In this document: piece by piece, positions 1 through 7,498 of the stretch
How the letters are laid out: the number at the start of each line of letters is the position of its first letter
Position numbering within the stretch: position 1 is the stretch's first letter
From: Sphingomonas liriopis
GTDB lineage: Bacteria; Pseudomonadota; Alphaproteobacteria; Sphingomonadales; Sphingomonadaceae
Reading direction: 5' to 3'
DNA length: 64,000 nt
Assembly: GCF_024211255.1 (NCBI RefSeq)
Contig: NZ_JAMLDY010000017.1
Location: 1-64,000 of the forward strand
Notes under the pieces: model-generated
Databases searched by the model: none
What the model saw: the letters and a program-made list of their open reading frames with translations, nothing else
What the model was told of the DNA's origin: nothing
Position numbers and translations under genes: made by a program

Positions 1-111
1 ATGTTCTGTCGCCTGAAGGACTGGAGACGCATCGCCACCCGCTTCGACCGTAACATCAAGACCTTCATGGCTGCCATCGCCTTCGCAGCAGCCGTCATCT
101 GGTGGTTATGA
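1..111 (+). pseudogene. IS5-family transposase, C-terminal end only
   Basis: The window opens inside a reading frame that ends at 109-111. The last 36 residues contain RLKDWRRIATRFDRN, typical of the C-terminal catalytic helix of IS5-family DDE transposases. A few bases later comes CTAG (121-124), the usual target of IS427-type elements. Immediately after it the Rieske oxygenase remnant resumes in frame. This element therefore appears to have inserted into, or deleted into, the 5' part of that oxygenase gene. The rest of the element lies left of the window, so whether it is intact cannot be told. Confidence 0.75.
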
Positions 112-683
112 GTCCGGACCCTAGACTTCGCGCTGCCCGATTTCGGCGGGGACTACGGCTCGCCGGGCTGGATCAACTGGAAGATCAACCATATGGGCGA
201 TTTGAACAGCCACCCGATCGAGATCGTCGACAACATGGCCGATCTCGCGCATTTCCAGCCGATCCACGGCTCGATCGACGCCACCTATTTCGCCAACGAG
301 TTCAAGGGCCATCAGGTCTGGCAGTATTTCTCGTCGGGACACCGCACGCTGGTAAGCGAAGCGGGGGCGCAACTGCACACCACCACCTGGTATACCGGGC
401 CGGCGATCCTGCAGTCGGAGATGAAGGGCGACTTCAACTCGTTCATCATGATCGCCCATACCCCCGTGGAGGAAGGCTGCACGCGGGTCTGGCACGGGTT
501 GATGGTGCAGGTGAACGACGGGACCGCGCCGATCACCGACGAGCATCGCGCCGGTGCGCTCGCCTATCAGGAGGGTAGCCGCCTCGCGCTTGCGCAGGAC
601 GTCGAGGTCTGGCAGCACAAGCTGCCGTGCATCAATCCGATGGTGGTGCCGGGCGACGGCCCCTTCGGCAAGCTCAGGACCTA

Positions 684-1534
684 GGCCGGATCGACATTCA
701 GGATTCCCAAACTCGTTGCAGGCTGATTCATAGGCATCCGTGTCGCAGCGCGGAGGGAGTGATGGGGATCAAGCGGTACGAGTTGAGCGAGGCGCAATGG
801 TCGCGGATTGCGTCGCTGGTTCCGGGCAAGACGACTGATCCCGGCCGAACGGGTTCGGACAACCGCTTGTTCTTTGAATGGATGTTTGTGGGTGCTGCGC
901 TCGGGCGCGCACTGGTGCGACCTGCCGGAGCGCTATGGCAAGTGGAAGACGGTGCACCGGCGCTTCAGCCGCTGGTGCCATGCCGGCGTCTGGGAGCGCG
1001 TGTTCGAGGCGCTGACAGCCGACCGGGACAACCAGTATCTGATGATCGACAGCACTATCGTTCGCGCCCATCAACAGGCTGCGACCGGAAAAGGGGGGCC
1101 GAGGATCAGGCGCTGGGGCGTTCCCGAGGTGGATTGACGACCAAGATCCACATGCTCGCCGACACGTTCGGTCGCCCTGTGCGGTTCCGCATCACGCCGG
1201 GGCAAGCCAGCGACATCGCCTCCGCATCCGATCTGCTCGAAGGCCAGCAGGCCGGGGCGGTGCTGGCCGACAAAGCCTATGACGGCAACGACTTGCGCGA
1301 CCAGATCGCAGGCATGAACGCCACCGCGGTCATCCCGTCAAAACGCAACCGCAAGGTCGTCATCCCGCACGACGCAGACATCTACAAGCATCGCAATCAG
1401 ATCGAGCGATGCTTCGGGCGCCTCAAGCATTTCCGACGATTCGCCACCCGCTACGACCGCCGCACCATCCACTTCACCGGATTTGTCCACCTCGCCGCCA
1501 CCATGATCTGGCTACGATGAATGTCGATCCGGCC
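684..1534 (+). mobile_element. IS5-family (IS427-like) insertion sequence
   Basis: An element of about 851 bp is bounded by perfect inverted repeats. GGCCGGATCGACATTCA starts at 684 and its reverse complement ends at 1534. Both sides are flanked by CTAG, which is itself palindromic, so the exact edge is ambiguous by up to four bases. CTAG targets and a transposase spread over two frames are typical of the IS427 group. The element splits the Rieske remnant and faces the same way as it. Its repeats resemble those of the MITE at 2115-2262. Confidence 0.85.
762..1520 (+). pseudogene. IS5-family transposase with an extra frameshift
   Basis: The protein starts [13 protein letters not shown] after a GGAGGGAG ribosome site and ends with the conserved [10 protein letters not shown]. 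Two frame changes are needed to read it through. The second, at the run AAAAGGGGGG near 1088-1097, is a slippery site of the kind used for programmed -1 frameshifting in this group. The first, near 884-886 (ATGTTTGTGG where ATGTTGTGG would keep frame), looks like a one-base T insertion just before [14 protein letters not shown]. It would stop normal transposase synthesis. A sequencing error in that T run is the alternative. The element is probably immobile without a helper. Confidence 0.75.
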
Positions 1535-1638
1535 TAGTACAGGCAGTTCTTCCAGTCGCGTGACAAGGTGGCGCCGATCCAGCAGCGCGTCGAGGGGCTG
1601 GTCGTCAGCGTCGACCGGCGCAGCGATCCGCAGGCGGC

Positions 1639-2118
1639 GTGACCATCCTGTCCCCGCCGTCCGCGCGCCGCGTCGCGGTTGCCGCGGGGCAGGGGCTGAT
1701 CGTCTTCACCTCCTCGTTCGGCTCGGTCTGCTACATGCACGGCCCCGCCTATGGCGCGCAGAAGGCGGGGGTGGACAAGTTCGCCGCCGACATGGGCGTC
1801 GACTTCCGCGACACCGGCGTGACCGCCGTCTCGCTGTGGATGGGGCCGCTGCGCACCGAGTGGAGCGAACGCACGCTGACCGAGCATCCCGAACAATATG
1901 CGGCGTTCATGCACGATGCCGAGACGCCCGAATTCAACGGCCGCGTGATCGCCGCCATCCATGACGATGCCGGCCGCGCCGCGCTGAACGGCCAAACGCT
2001 GATCGCCGCCGAGATCGCCGGGCGTTACGGCATCACCGAAGCGGGCGGTCGCCGTCCTCCGTCGTACCGCGACCGCCTGGGCGAGCCACGCATCCCGCAC
2101 CCGGCGATCGTCGTCTAG
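1639..2118 (+). pseudogene. SDR-family oxidoreductase, N-terminally truncated
   Basis: From about 1665 onward this frame matches the C-terminal half of the intact SDR at 21303-22169, sharing FTSSFGSVCYMHGPAYGAQK and EAGGRRPPSYR. Roughly the first 130 residues are missing, including the TGxxxGxG nucleotide-binding turn and the NNA motif. The catalytic YxxxK (YGAQK) remains. A possible GTG start overlaps the end of the Rieske remnant, but a product without the cofactor site should be inactive. The TAG stop at 2116-2118 lies inside the CTAG edge of the adjacent MITE, so the stop codon was supplied or replaced by that insertion. Confidence 0.88.
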
Positions 2119-2262
2119 GACCGATCGACATTCAGCTTTGACGGCCTGCAAACGGCGGTTTCGCATGCTTCCGGTGCTCACGTACCGAAAGTACGCTGCG
2201 CTCCGGGTCACGCAAAACCACCGTTTTCGGCACGTCATCTTCTGAATGTCGATCGGTCCTAG
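2115..2262. mobile_element. 148-bp foldback MITE related to the IS5-family element
   Basis: The element has perfect 21-bp terminal inverted repeats, from 2115 and to 2262, each starting with CTAG and ending ATTCAG on the inner side. The interior is also a long imperfect palindrome centred on GTACCGAAAGTAC, so the whole element can fold into one hairpin. It has no coding capacity. Its ends match the ends of the IS at 684-1534 at about 18 of 21 positions, so an IS of that type could move it in trans. It sits exactly at the stop codon of the SDR remnant. Confidence 0.85.
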
Positions 2263-2310
2263 CGGAAACAGGAACGGGGACGGCAGCAGAGCCGCCCCCG
2301 CCCCGCCTCG

Positions 2311-3165
2311 TCAGTCCTGCAACAGCGCGCGGGCCTGATCGGCCAATGTCGGTACGCCACGTTCCTGCAGGAACGTCACGCGACCGGCGACGATATCGCG
2401 AGTCATCTCCTCCTGCGTGTCCACCCAGAATTCGCCGGCGGCGATCTTGGCGACGATCTTGCGGCAGCCTTCGTCCAGTTCCATGCCATAGCTGGCCATC
2501 ATATGCGCCATGGTCGCACGGTGCCGTGCCGCGGCGGCGGGCTCGCCGACACCCGCGGCGGCGTCGAAGATGCTCGTCTTGAGCATGCCGGGGATCACCG
2601 AACTGACGTGGATCGGCGCACCGGCCAGCTCCATTTCCAGGTACAGGCATTCGGAGAACGACTGGATGGCGTGTTTCGACATGATGTACGCGGTCTGCGT
2701 CGGCATCTGGCTGAACCCGCCGACCGACGACAGGTTGGCGATCCACGCCGGCGCCCCCGCCTTCAGCATGTGCGGCACGAACGCGCGCACGCCGTGAACG
2801 ACGCCGTTGACGTTGACGCGCAGCGTCTGCTCCCAGCGCGCGACCGGGACTTCCCAGGTCAACCCGATCGTCTCGATCCCCGCATTGTTCACCAGCAGCC
2901 GCACCGCCCCGTGGCGTGCGAACACATCCGCGGCAAGTGCATCGAGCGCGGCGGGGTCGCCGACGTCGAGCCGCAGCGCCTCCGCCTTGCCGCCGGCCGC
3001 AACGATCGCGTCGGCGACCGATCGCGCGCGCTCGGCATCGATGTCCGTGACGATCACGGTCATGCCGATCTCGCCGCAGCGCCGCGCCAGCCCCATGCCG
3101 ATCCCCGCGCCCGCGCCGGTGATGACGGCGACGCCGCCCGCGAACAGCTCCTCCTCGCGGCTCAC
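2311..3165 (-). CDS. SDR-family NAD(P)-dependent oxidoreductase
   Basis: This classical SDR of 284 aa has a TGAGAGIGMG cofactor turn near residue 15, NNAG near residue 91, and a catalytic YIMSKHA motif. It should oxidise or reduce a secondary alcohol or ketone in the cytoplasm. Its start overlaps the stop of the upstream 227-aa gene by four bases (ATGA), so the two are translationally coupled. A very similar pair in the same order lies at 16253-17787 on the plus strand. The substrate is not evident. Neighbours in this window suggest a hydroxylated polycyclic compound, which is inference. Confidence 0.9.
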   Translation of the reverse strand: MSREEELFAGGVAVITGAGAGIGMGLARRCGEIGMTVIVTDIDAERARSVADAIVAAGGKAEALRLDVGDPAALDALAADVFARHGAVRLLVNNAGIETIGLTWEVPVARWEQTLRVNVNGVVHGVRAFVPHMLKAGAPAWIANLSSVGGFSQMPTQTAYIMSKHAIQSFSECLYLEMELAGAPIHVSSVIPGMLKTSIFDAAAGVGEPAAAARHRATMAHMMASYGMELDEGCRKIVAKIAAGEFWVDTQEEMTRDIVAGRVTFLQERGVPTLADQARALLQD

Positions 3166-3845
3166 GACTCGACCACCGACAGGATGTGGCTGTCATGCCC
3201 GGGGAAGACGTAGTCGAGTTCGAGCACCATCGAATCGGCCAGCGGGCCGGCGACGAGGATGTCGGTCTCGATGAACGCCTGCACGCCGGCGCGTCCGTAG
3301 CAGTAGCGATCGACGTCGCCGAACACCGGCGACGCGTCCAGCCGTGCATCTACCGCCGGCTCGCCGCGCCGCGCGCGGTTCATGGTGATTTTCAGCCGTC
3401 CCTTCATCTCGGGATCGTCGCGGTTCAGCCGTTGCAGTTCCTCCACCACGCGTTCGAGCTCCTCGAGCGAATCGAGCAAAACGCCGAGGTGGAAGGTATA
3501 TTCGGGATCCGCGTCGATCGCCGCGCGCAGACCGGCGATCGAGGGATGCTCATCTGCGGTACCGAATCCCAGCGCCGCCCGCGCCGCATCGACGACCGCC
3601 GCCTGCGCGGGTGGCAGCAGCGACAGGAAGACGATGCCGTCCCCGCGCGCATGATGATGCCGGTCGACGACGAACCGGTAGAAGCTCGATCCGTCCGGCA
3701 ACGGGAACGACTGCGTCTCCACATAGCCCGTGGTCGTCAGCAGCCGCGCCGCCAGCGAGGCTTCCTCCTTCTGGCCGTAATGCAGGGCGACATGCCCCAT
3801 GGTCCGCCGGCTTGCCGGCAGCGCGGCGGTCGGTGCAACGCTCAC
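3162..3845 (-). CDS. Conserved hypothetical protein of 227 aa (SDR-partner family)
   Basis: I do not recognise a named domain. The GTG start at 3845 is chosen because GGAGAG lies eight bases upstream and because it gives exactly the length of the paralogue at 16253-16936. By eye the two share about four of five residues, including MGHVALHYG, YRFVVDRHHHARGDGIVFLSLLPPAQ, KITMNRARRG and FIETDILV. Both are followed by an overlapping SDR gene. There is no signal peptide or membrane segment. The HHHARGD stretch could bind metal, but this is only a guess. Duplication together with the SDR suggests the two proteins act on the same substrate. Confidence 0.8.
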   Translation of the reverse strand: MSVAPTAALPASRRTMGHVALHYGQKEEASLAARLLTTTGYVETQSFPLPDGSSFYRFVVDRHHHARGDGIVFLSLLPPAQAAVVDAARAALGFGTADEHPSIAGLRAAIDADPEYTFHLGVLLDSLEELERVVEELQRLNRDDPEMKGRLKITMNRARRGEPAVDARLDASPVFGDVDRYCYGRAGVQAFIETDILVAGPLADSMVLELDYVFPGHDSHILSVVES

Positions 3846-3914
3846 GGATCTCTCCTTCGTGGTTTCGACGCATGATCCTTTCAAGCGGCAGGCAGGTCAA
3901 CCTGCAATCTGCGC

Positions 3915-3955
3915 ATTATAGCAGCCTGCGCCGCTACCAAACCTCCATTTGCGTA
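3915..3955 (-). promoter_or_regulatory. Promoter of the 227-aa/SDR operon with a TACGCA box
   Basis: On the minus strand a perfect TATAAT (-10) occupies 3920-3915 and no good -35 is visible. TACGCAAAT (3955-3947) lies just upstream of where the -35 would be. A consensus -10 without a -35 fits a promoter that needs an activator. The TACGCA box recurs upstream of most catabolic operons in this window. Confidence 0.55.
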
Positions 3956-4029
3956 TTTCTGTCATCGATCGGCAAATACGGATCGTCCCAGGCGCACAGT
4001 CCTTCTCCGTCTAGAAAACGGCCTTTTTC

Positions 4030-4067
4030 TACGCATATTGACAGCCATGGACGCATGGGCTTAGCAT
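4030..4067 (+). promoter_or_regulatory. Promoter with TACGCA box overlapping a TTGACA -35
   Basis: TACGCATAT (4030-4038) runs directly into a consensus -35, TTGACA (4038-4043). A plausible -10, TAGCAT, lies at 4062-4067 after an 18-base spacer. It faces the small membrane protein gene at 4110. The 14-base string TACGCATATTGACA is repeated exactly at 14905-14918 in front of the paralogous small gene, which argues strongly that it is functional. Confidence 0.65.
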
Positions 4068-4109
4068 TCACGCAGACGCAAGCAACTTGCGCTATCGTGG
4101 AGAGCGAGC

Positions 4110-4322
4110 ATGTACCTTCAGCCCGATGATCGATCGCAGCGCAGCCCGGACCGATCGCCGATCGCGATCGCGACGGACGTCACGCTGCTGCTGGCACTGG
4201 TGGTCGTGCTCGTCATTGCACCGTTCCTCATCCTCGCGATCGTCAAGTTCGCCGACCTCACGCTGCTCCCGCTTGTCGGCGACGGGTTCAACCACATCCA
4301 TCAGTTCCGCTCCGGAAACTGA
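4110..4322 (+). CDS. Small single-pass membrane protein, 70 aa
   Basis: The start ATG at 4110 follows GGAGAG at 4099-4104. The protein has a polar N-terminus of about 22 residues. A long hydrophobic stretch follows (VTLLLALVVVLVIAPFLILAIVKF), one transmembrane helix or a tight hairpin at the inner membrane, then a short polar tail. The paralogue at 14985-15218 shares the layout (TD..LLVAF....PF.LLAxxxFxxxxxLP) and the same promoter string. Both stand next to genes of the 227-aa/SDR module. No function is known to me. Possible roles are a transporter accessory subunit or a membrane anchor, both inferred only from topology and context. Confidence 0.7.
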   Translation: MYLQPDDRSQRSPDRSPIAIATDVTLLLALVVVLVIAPFLILAIVKFADLTLLPLVGDGFNHIHQFRSGN

Positions 4323-4394
4323 TCCGCCCCGGCGTCGCGCGCCGCCGCGACGATAGATCCGAACCGTCCCCGGCCGTGTGTCGGCGCGCTCGTC

Positions 4395-5627
4395 CTACTC
4401 GTCCTCGAGCCCCGCGAAACGCCAGCCATAGAGCGCGACAACGGCGAAGGCGGCGGCCGGCAGGACGAAGGCCGCAGGCGCACCGTACACTTCCGCCAGC
4501 CGCCCCATCGGATAGGGCAGCACCACCCCGCCGCCGATCGCCATCACCATCGCCGACGCGCCGCGCTTCGCCCCCTTCCCCAGGTCGCGCACACCCAACG
4601 CGAAGATCGTCGGGAACATGGTCGACATGAAGAAGAACACGCCGATCATCGCCGCCAGCGACACCTTGTCGATGCCGGCGGCGACCAGCAGCGACAAGGC
4701 GACGTTGGCCAGCGCGAACAGCGTCAGCAGCCGCCGCGGCGCGACCCGTGCGAGCAACGCGGTGGAAGCGAAGCGGCCGAGCATGAAGGTGACGAGCGCC
4801 AGCGACAGCAGATAGGCGGCGGCCCGCGGCGTCAACCCGCTCCACGTGGTCAGCGCGACGTTGATGAACAGCGCGCCGATCCCGACCTGCGCACCGATGT
4901 AGATCGCCTGCGTCGCCACGCCGAACACGAAGTGACGGCGCTGCAGGATGCCGCCCGCGCGGCCACCTTCGGTCGCGTGGCTGTCCTCCGAGATCTCGGG
5001 CAGGTGCGCCCGCGCGACGAACAGCGCGAAGACGACGATGGCGATGCCGATCCCGGCGTAGATCATCCGCACGTTGTCGTGCGCACCCTCCGCCGCGGCC
5101 GGTGCACCGTCCGCGAAGAACAGCGTGCCCCCGATCAGCGGCCCGATGAACGTCCCCAGCCCGTTGAACGACTGGGCGAGGTTCAGACGGCGGGACGCGT
5201 CCTCGGGCGCCCCCAGCACCGCGACATAGCTGTCGGCGGCGGTTTCGAGGCACGCGAGCCCCGATGCCAGCACGAACATCGACAGCACGAACGGCAGGAA
5301 CGTGCCCGCCGCCGCCGCAGGGATGAACAGGAACGCGCCGACCGCGGTGATGACCAGTCCGGTGAGGATGCCGATCTTGTACCCGGCCCGCGCGAGCCAC
5401 AGCCCGGCGGGCAGGCTGACGACCAGATACGCCCCGAAGTAGGCGACCTGCAGCCACGTCGATTCCGCCGTACCGACGTGCAGCGTGTCCTGGAAATGCT
5501 TGTTGAGGACGTCGAGCAGGCCATAGGCCAGTCCCCAGATGAAGAAGAGGCTGATCGCGAACGACAGTGCGACGCGCAGCGTGCGGCGCGGCACCTCCGC
5601 CGCGTGAACGGGAACGGGGGGTGTCAC
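4395..5627 (-). CDS. FHS-type MFS sugar permease (L-fucose/L-rhamnose:H+ symporter-like)
   Basis: The protein of 410 aa has about twelve hydrophobic segments and FucP-like features, including FFIWGLAYGLLDVLNKHFQ in helix 1 and QSFNGLGTFIGPLIGG in the middle. It should import a deoxy sugar with protons across the inner membrane. The GTG start at 5627 shares GTGA with the stop of the broken lactonase gene upstream, and GGGAGAA precedes it. It is the last gene of the minus-strand rhamnose cluster, so L-rhamnose is the likely substrate; L-fucose is the alternative. Unlike most of its neighbours the frame is intact. Confidence 0.82.
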   Translation of the reverse strand: MTPPVPVHAAEVPRRTLRVALSFAISLFFIWGLAYGLLDVLNKHFQDTLHVGTAESTWLQVAYFGAYLVVSLPAGLWLARAGYKIGILTGLVITAVGAFLFIPAAAAGTFLPFVLSMFVLASGLACLETAADSYVAVLGAPEDASRRLNLAQSFNGLGTFIGPLIGGTLFFADGAPAAAEGAHDNVRMIYAGIGIAIVVFALFVARAHLPEISEDSHATEGGRAGGILQRRHFVFGVATQAIYIGAQVGIGALFINVALTTWSGLTPRAAAYLLSLALVTFMLGRFASTALLARVAPRRLLTLFALANVALSLLVAAGIDKVSLAAMIGVFFFMSTMFPTIFALGVRDLGKGAKRGASAMVMAIGGGVVLPYPMGRLAEVYGAPAAFVLPAAAFAVVALYGWRFAGLEDE

Positions 5628-6036
5628 GGGCGGTTCTCCCAATCGAGGTCGAGGCGGTAGAAACGGTCGGCATTGCCGCCGAACAGTGCGCGGCGTTCGG
5701 CGAGCGTGAAATCCGCGACGATCGCGTGATAGGCGGACAGGTGTCGGGCGACGGTGCCGAACAGCGCGTCGGTCGACAGGCCCGTGGCGTCGGCCGACCC
5801 GTCGAGCCATTGCGTTTCGGCCAGCGCCTCGTCCGCGCGTGCGCCCGCATCGACGGTGCCAGCGACGTTCCAGGCCGCCGTATCGCGGCGATACCCGGCG
5901 GGGCCGCAATCACGCGCGATGGCGGTCACGTCGCCTCCGGACCTTCTCCGGCGAAGGGCGGCGTCAGCCAGTCGTAGTGAAGATGCGCAAGGTCCCGGAA
6001 ATGGACGTGGGCGTCGACAAAGGGAATGTCGTTCAT
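5624..6036 (-). pseudogene. Amidohydrolase-family sugar lactonase, deleted and frameshifted
   Basis: The first 36 codons from ATG 6036 encode MNDIPFVDAHVHFRDL and continue to DWLTPP, the HxH metal-binding start of amidohydrolase-2 lactonases. A stop then appears in that frame. In another frame the sequence continues through WNVAGTVDAG and ends with the family's C-terminus ALFGGNADRFYRLDL. Only about 137 codons remain where about 280-290 are expected, so the catalytic core is gone. In the cluster context this would have been the L-rhamnono-lactonase step. It overlaps the transporter start by four bases. Confidence 0.85.
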
Positions 6037-6061
6037 CGCGCTCTCCGGTGCGGGCGCCCGC

Positions 6062-6808
6062 TCAATAGGTGGTCCGGCCGCCCGACGTGTCGAACGTGGC
6101 CGCGGTCGAGAAACTACATTCCTCCGACACCAGGAAGCAGACCATCGCGGTCGTCTCGTGCGTTTCGCCCAACCGCCCCATCGGGATCTTGCCGAGCATA
6201 TAGTCGATCTGGCTTTGCGGCATCTGCTCCAGGATCGGGCTGACGAAGGTCGCGGGCGTCACCGCGCTGACCAGCACGTTCTGCTGCGCCAGTTCCTTGC
6301 CGAGGCTCTTGGTGAGGCCCAGCACGCCGGCCTTGGATGCCGAATAGGCGGAGGCGTTGGGATTGCCCTCCTTGCCCGCGACCGATGCGACGTTGACGAC
6401 GCGGCCATAGCCGTTGGCGACCATGTGCGGCACCACCGCCCGACAGGTGTAGAACACGCCGTTGAGGTTGATGTCGATCACCCGCTGCCAGCCGTCGACC
6501 GGGAAATCGGTTACCGGGGTGGTCGGGCCGGTGATCCCCGCCGAACAGACCAGGATGTCGACCTTGCCCAGCGCCGCGGCGCTCTGCGCGGCGGCGCGCG
6601 CCACCGCATCGGGGTCGGCGATGTCGAGCGCGACGGTATGCGTCGCCCCGATCTCCGCCGCCGCCGCGGCGAGCGCGGCGGCGTCGAGATCCCACAGGGC
6701 CGCGGTGCTGCCCTCGGCGGTGATCCGGCGCGCCACGTCCTTGCCGAGCCCCGAGGCGCCGCCGGTGACGATCGCGGCGCGGCCGGCGAACCGATCCGCC
6801 GCGCTCAC
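6062..6808 (-). CDS. SDR, probable L-2-keto-3-deoxyrhamnonate 4-dehydrogenase
   Basis: An intact SDR of 248 aa has TGGASGLG near residue 15, a modified CSAGI in place of NNAG, and the catalytic YSASK. The GTG start at 6808 overlaps the stop of the upstream hydrolase gene (GTGA). In the diketo-hydrolase route of L-rhamnose breakdown known from Sphingomonas, an SDR oxidises L-2-keto-3-deoxyrhamnonate to the 2,4-diketo acid, and a fumarylacetoacetase-family hydrolase then cleaves it to pyruvate and L-lactate. This gene lies directly beside both a dehydratase and such a hydrolase, which supports that role. The assignment rests on context and general SDR features. Confidence 0.78.
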   Translation of the reverse strand: MSAADRFAGRAAIVTGGASGLGKDVARRITAEGSTAALWDLDAAALAAAAAEIGATHTVALDIADPDAVARAAAQSAAALGKVDILVCSAGITGPTTPVTDFPVDGWQRVIDINLNGVFYTCRAVVPHMVANGYGRVVNVASVAGKEGNPNASAYSASKAGVLGLTKSLGKELAQQNVLVSAVTPATFVSPILEQMPQSQIDYMLGKIPMGRLGETHETTAMVCFLVSEECSFSTAATFDTSGGRTTY

Positions 6809-7488
6809 CGGAACCGCCCCAGATCGAACGCGACGACCGACTGCGTCGAGCTGCCCAGCCTGTCGATCGCCAGCGTCATCGTGTCGCCGGGCTTGAGGAA
6901 TATCTTCTCGGGCTTCTTGCCCTCGCCCACGCCCGGCGGCGTACCGGTGATCATCAGGTCGCCGGGTTCCAGCGTGACATATTCGCTGACGTAGGAGATC
7001 AGCTCGGCGACGTCGAAGATCATCGTCTTCGTGTTGCCGGTCTGCATCCGCTCGCCGTTGACGTCCAGGCTCATGTCGAGAGTCTGCGGATCGCCGACCT
7101 CGTCGGGCGTCACCAGCCACGGACCGACCGGGCAGAAGGTGTCATGCCCCTTCCCCTTCGACCATTGCGTGCCGCGCTCCTTCTGGTTGAACCGCTCCGA
7201 CACGTCGTTGACCAGGACATAGCCGGCGACATGGTCGAGTGCCGCCTCCTTCGTCACGTGACGGCAGGTCTTGCCGATCACGACGATCTTCGAGATACCC
7301 GAGAACGGCACGCCCAGACGTGGATCGCCCTCCACCAACGGCAGCGTCTCTGCATCGACATCGGCAAGACCGGCGATCGCCTCGACGGTCACATCGGCGA
7401 TATGCCCCGACAGGTCGCGGACGCGACCTGCGGCGTCGACCAGACCGGGTTTCTCGGCACCCTTGGCACCGTAGCGACAAAATTTCAT
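6805..7488 (-). CDS. Fumarylacetoacetase-family hydrolase with an in-frame internal deletion
   Basis: The protein has the family pattern at both ends: MKFCRYGAKGAEKPGL at the start, then DHVAGYVLVNDVSER, KGKGHDTFCPVGPWLV and PGDLMITGTPPGVG. It is 227 aa where about 280 is normal. The join GISKIVVIGKTCRHV brings together two points normally about 50 residues apart. The piece lost should contain IGLNYxDH and DWEVELxVVIG, which supply metal ligands. The frame is preserved, so a protein may be made, but it should lack 2,4-diketo-3-deoxyrhamnonate hydrolase activity. I choose ATG 7488 because upstream residues do not match the family. Confidence 0.82.
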   Translation of the reverse strand: MKFCRYGAKGAEKPGLVDAAGRVRDLSGHIADVTVEAIAGLADVDAETLPLVEGDPRLGVPFSGISKIVVIGKTCRHVTKEAALDHVAGYVLVNDVSERFNQKERGTQWSKGKGHDTFCPVGPWLVTPDEVGDPQTLDMSLDVNGERMQTGNTKTMIFDVAELISYVSEYVTLEPGDLMITGTPPGVGEGKKPEKIFLKPGDTMTLAIDRLGSSTQSVVAFDLGRFR

Positions 7489-7498
7489 CGATCGATCC

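Larger units (their letters stand above)
124..1642 (+). pseudogene. Rieske oxygenase alpha subunit, broken by two insertion sequences
   Basis: Two coding pieces, 124-683 and 1535-1642, together match residues from about 139 to the C-terminus of the intact Rieske protein encoded at 22190-23269 on the other strand. The N-terminal Rieske [2Fe-2S] domain is absent. The mononuclear-iron motif (DNMADLAHFQPIH) survives in the first piece. The IS element at 684-1534 sits between the pieces at a CTAG target. The second piece reads on from YRQFF to the natural end SVDRRSDPQAA. The gene cannot make a working oxygenase. The next gene downstream is the remnant of the same SDR that follows the intact copy, so this is a decayed duplicate of that gene pair. 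Confidence 0.9.

Noticed and set aside
4030..4043. TACGCATATTGACA read as a KstR-type steroid operator
   Set aside because: The known KstR pattern is an AAC...GTT palindrome, which is not present. No TetR-type KstR gene is in the window either.
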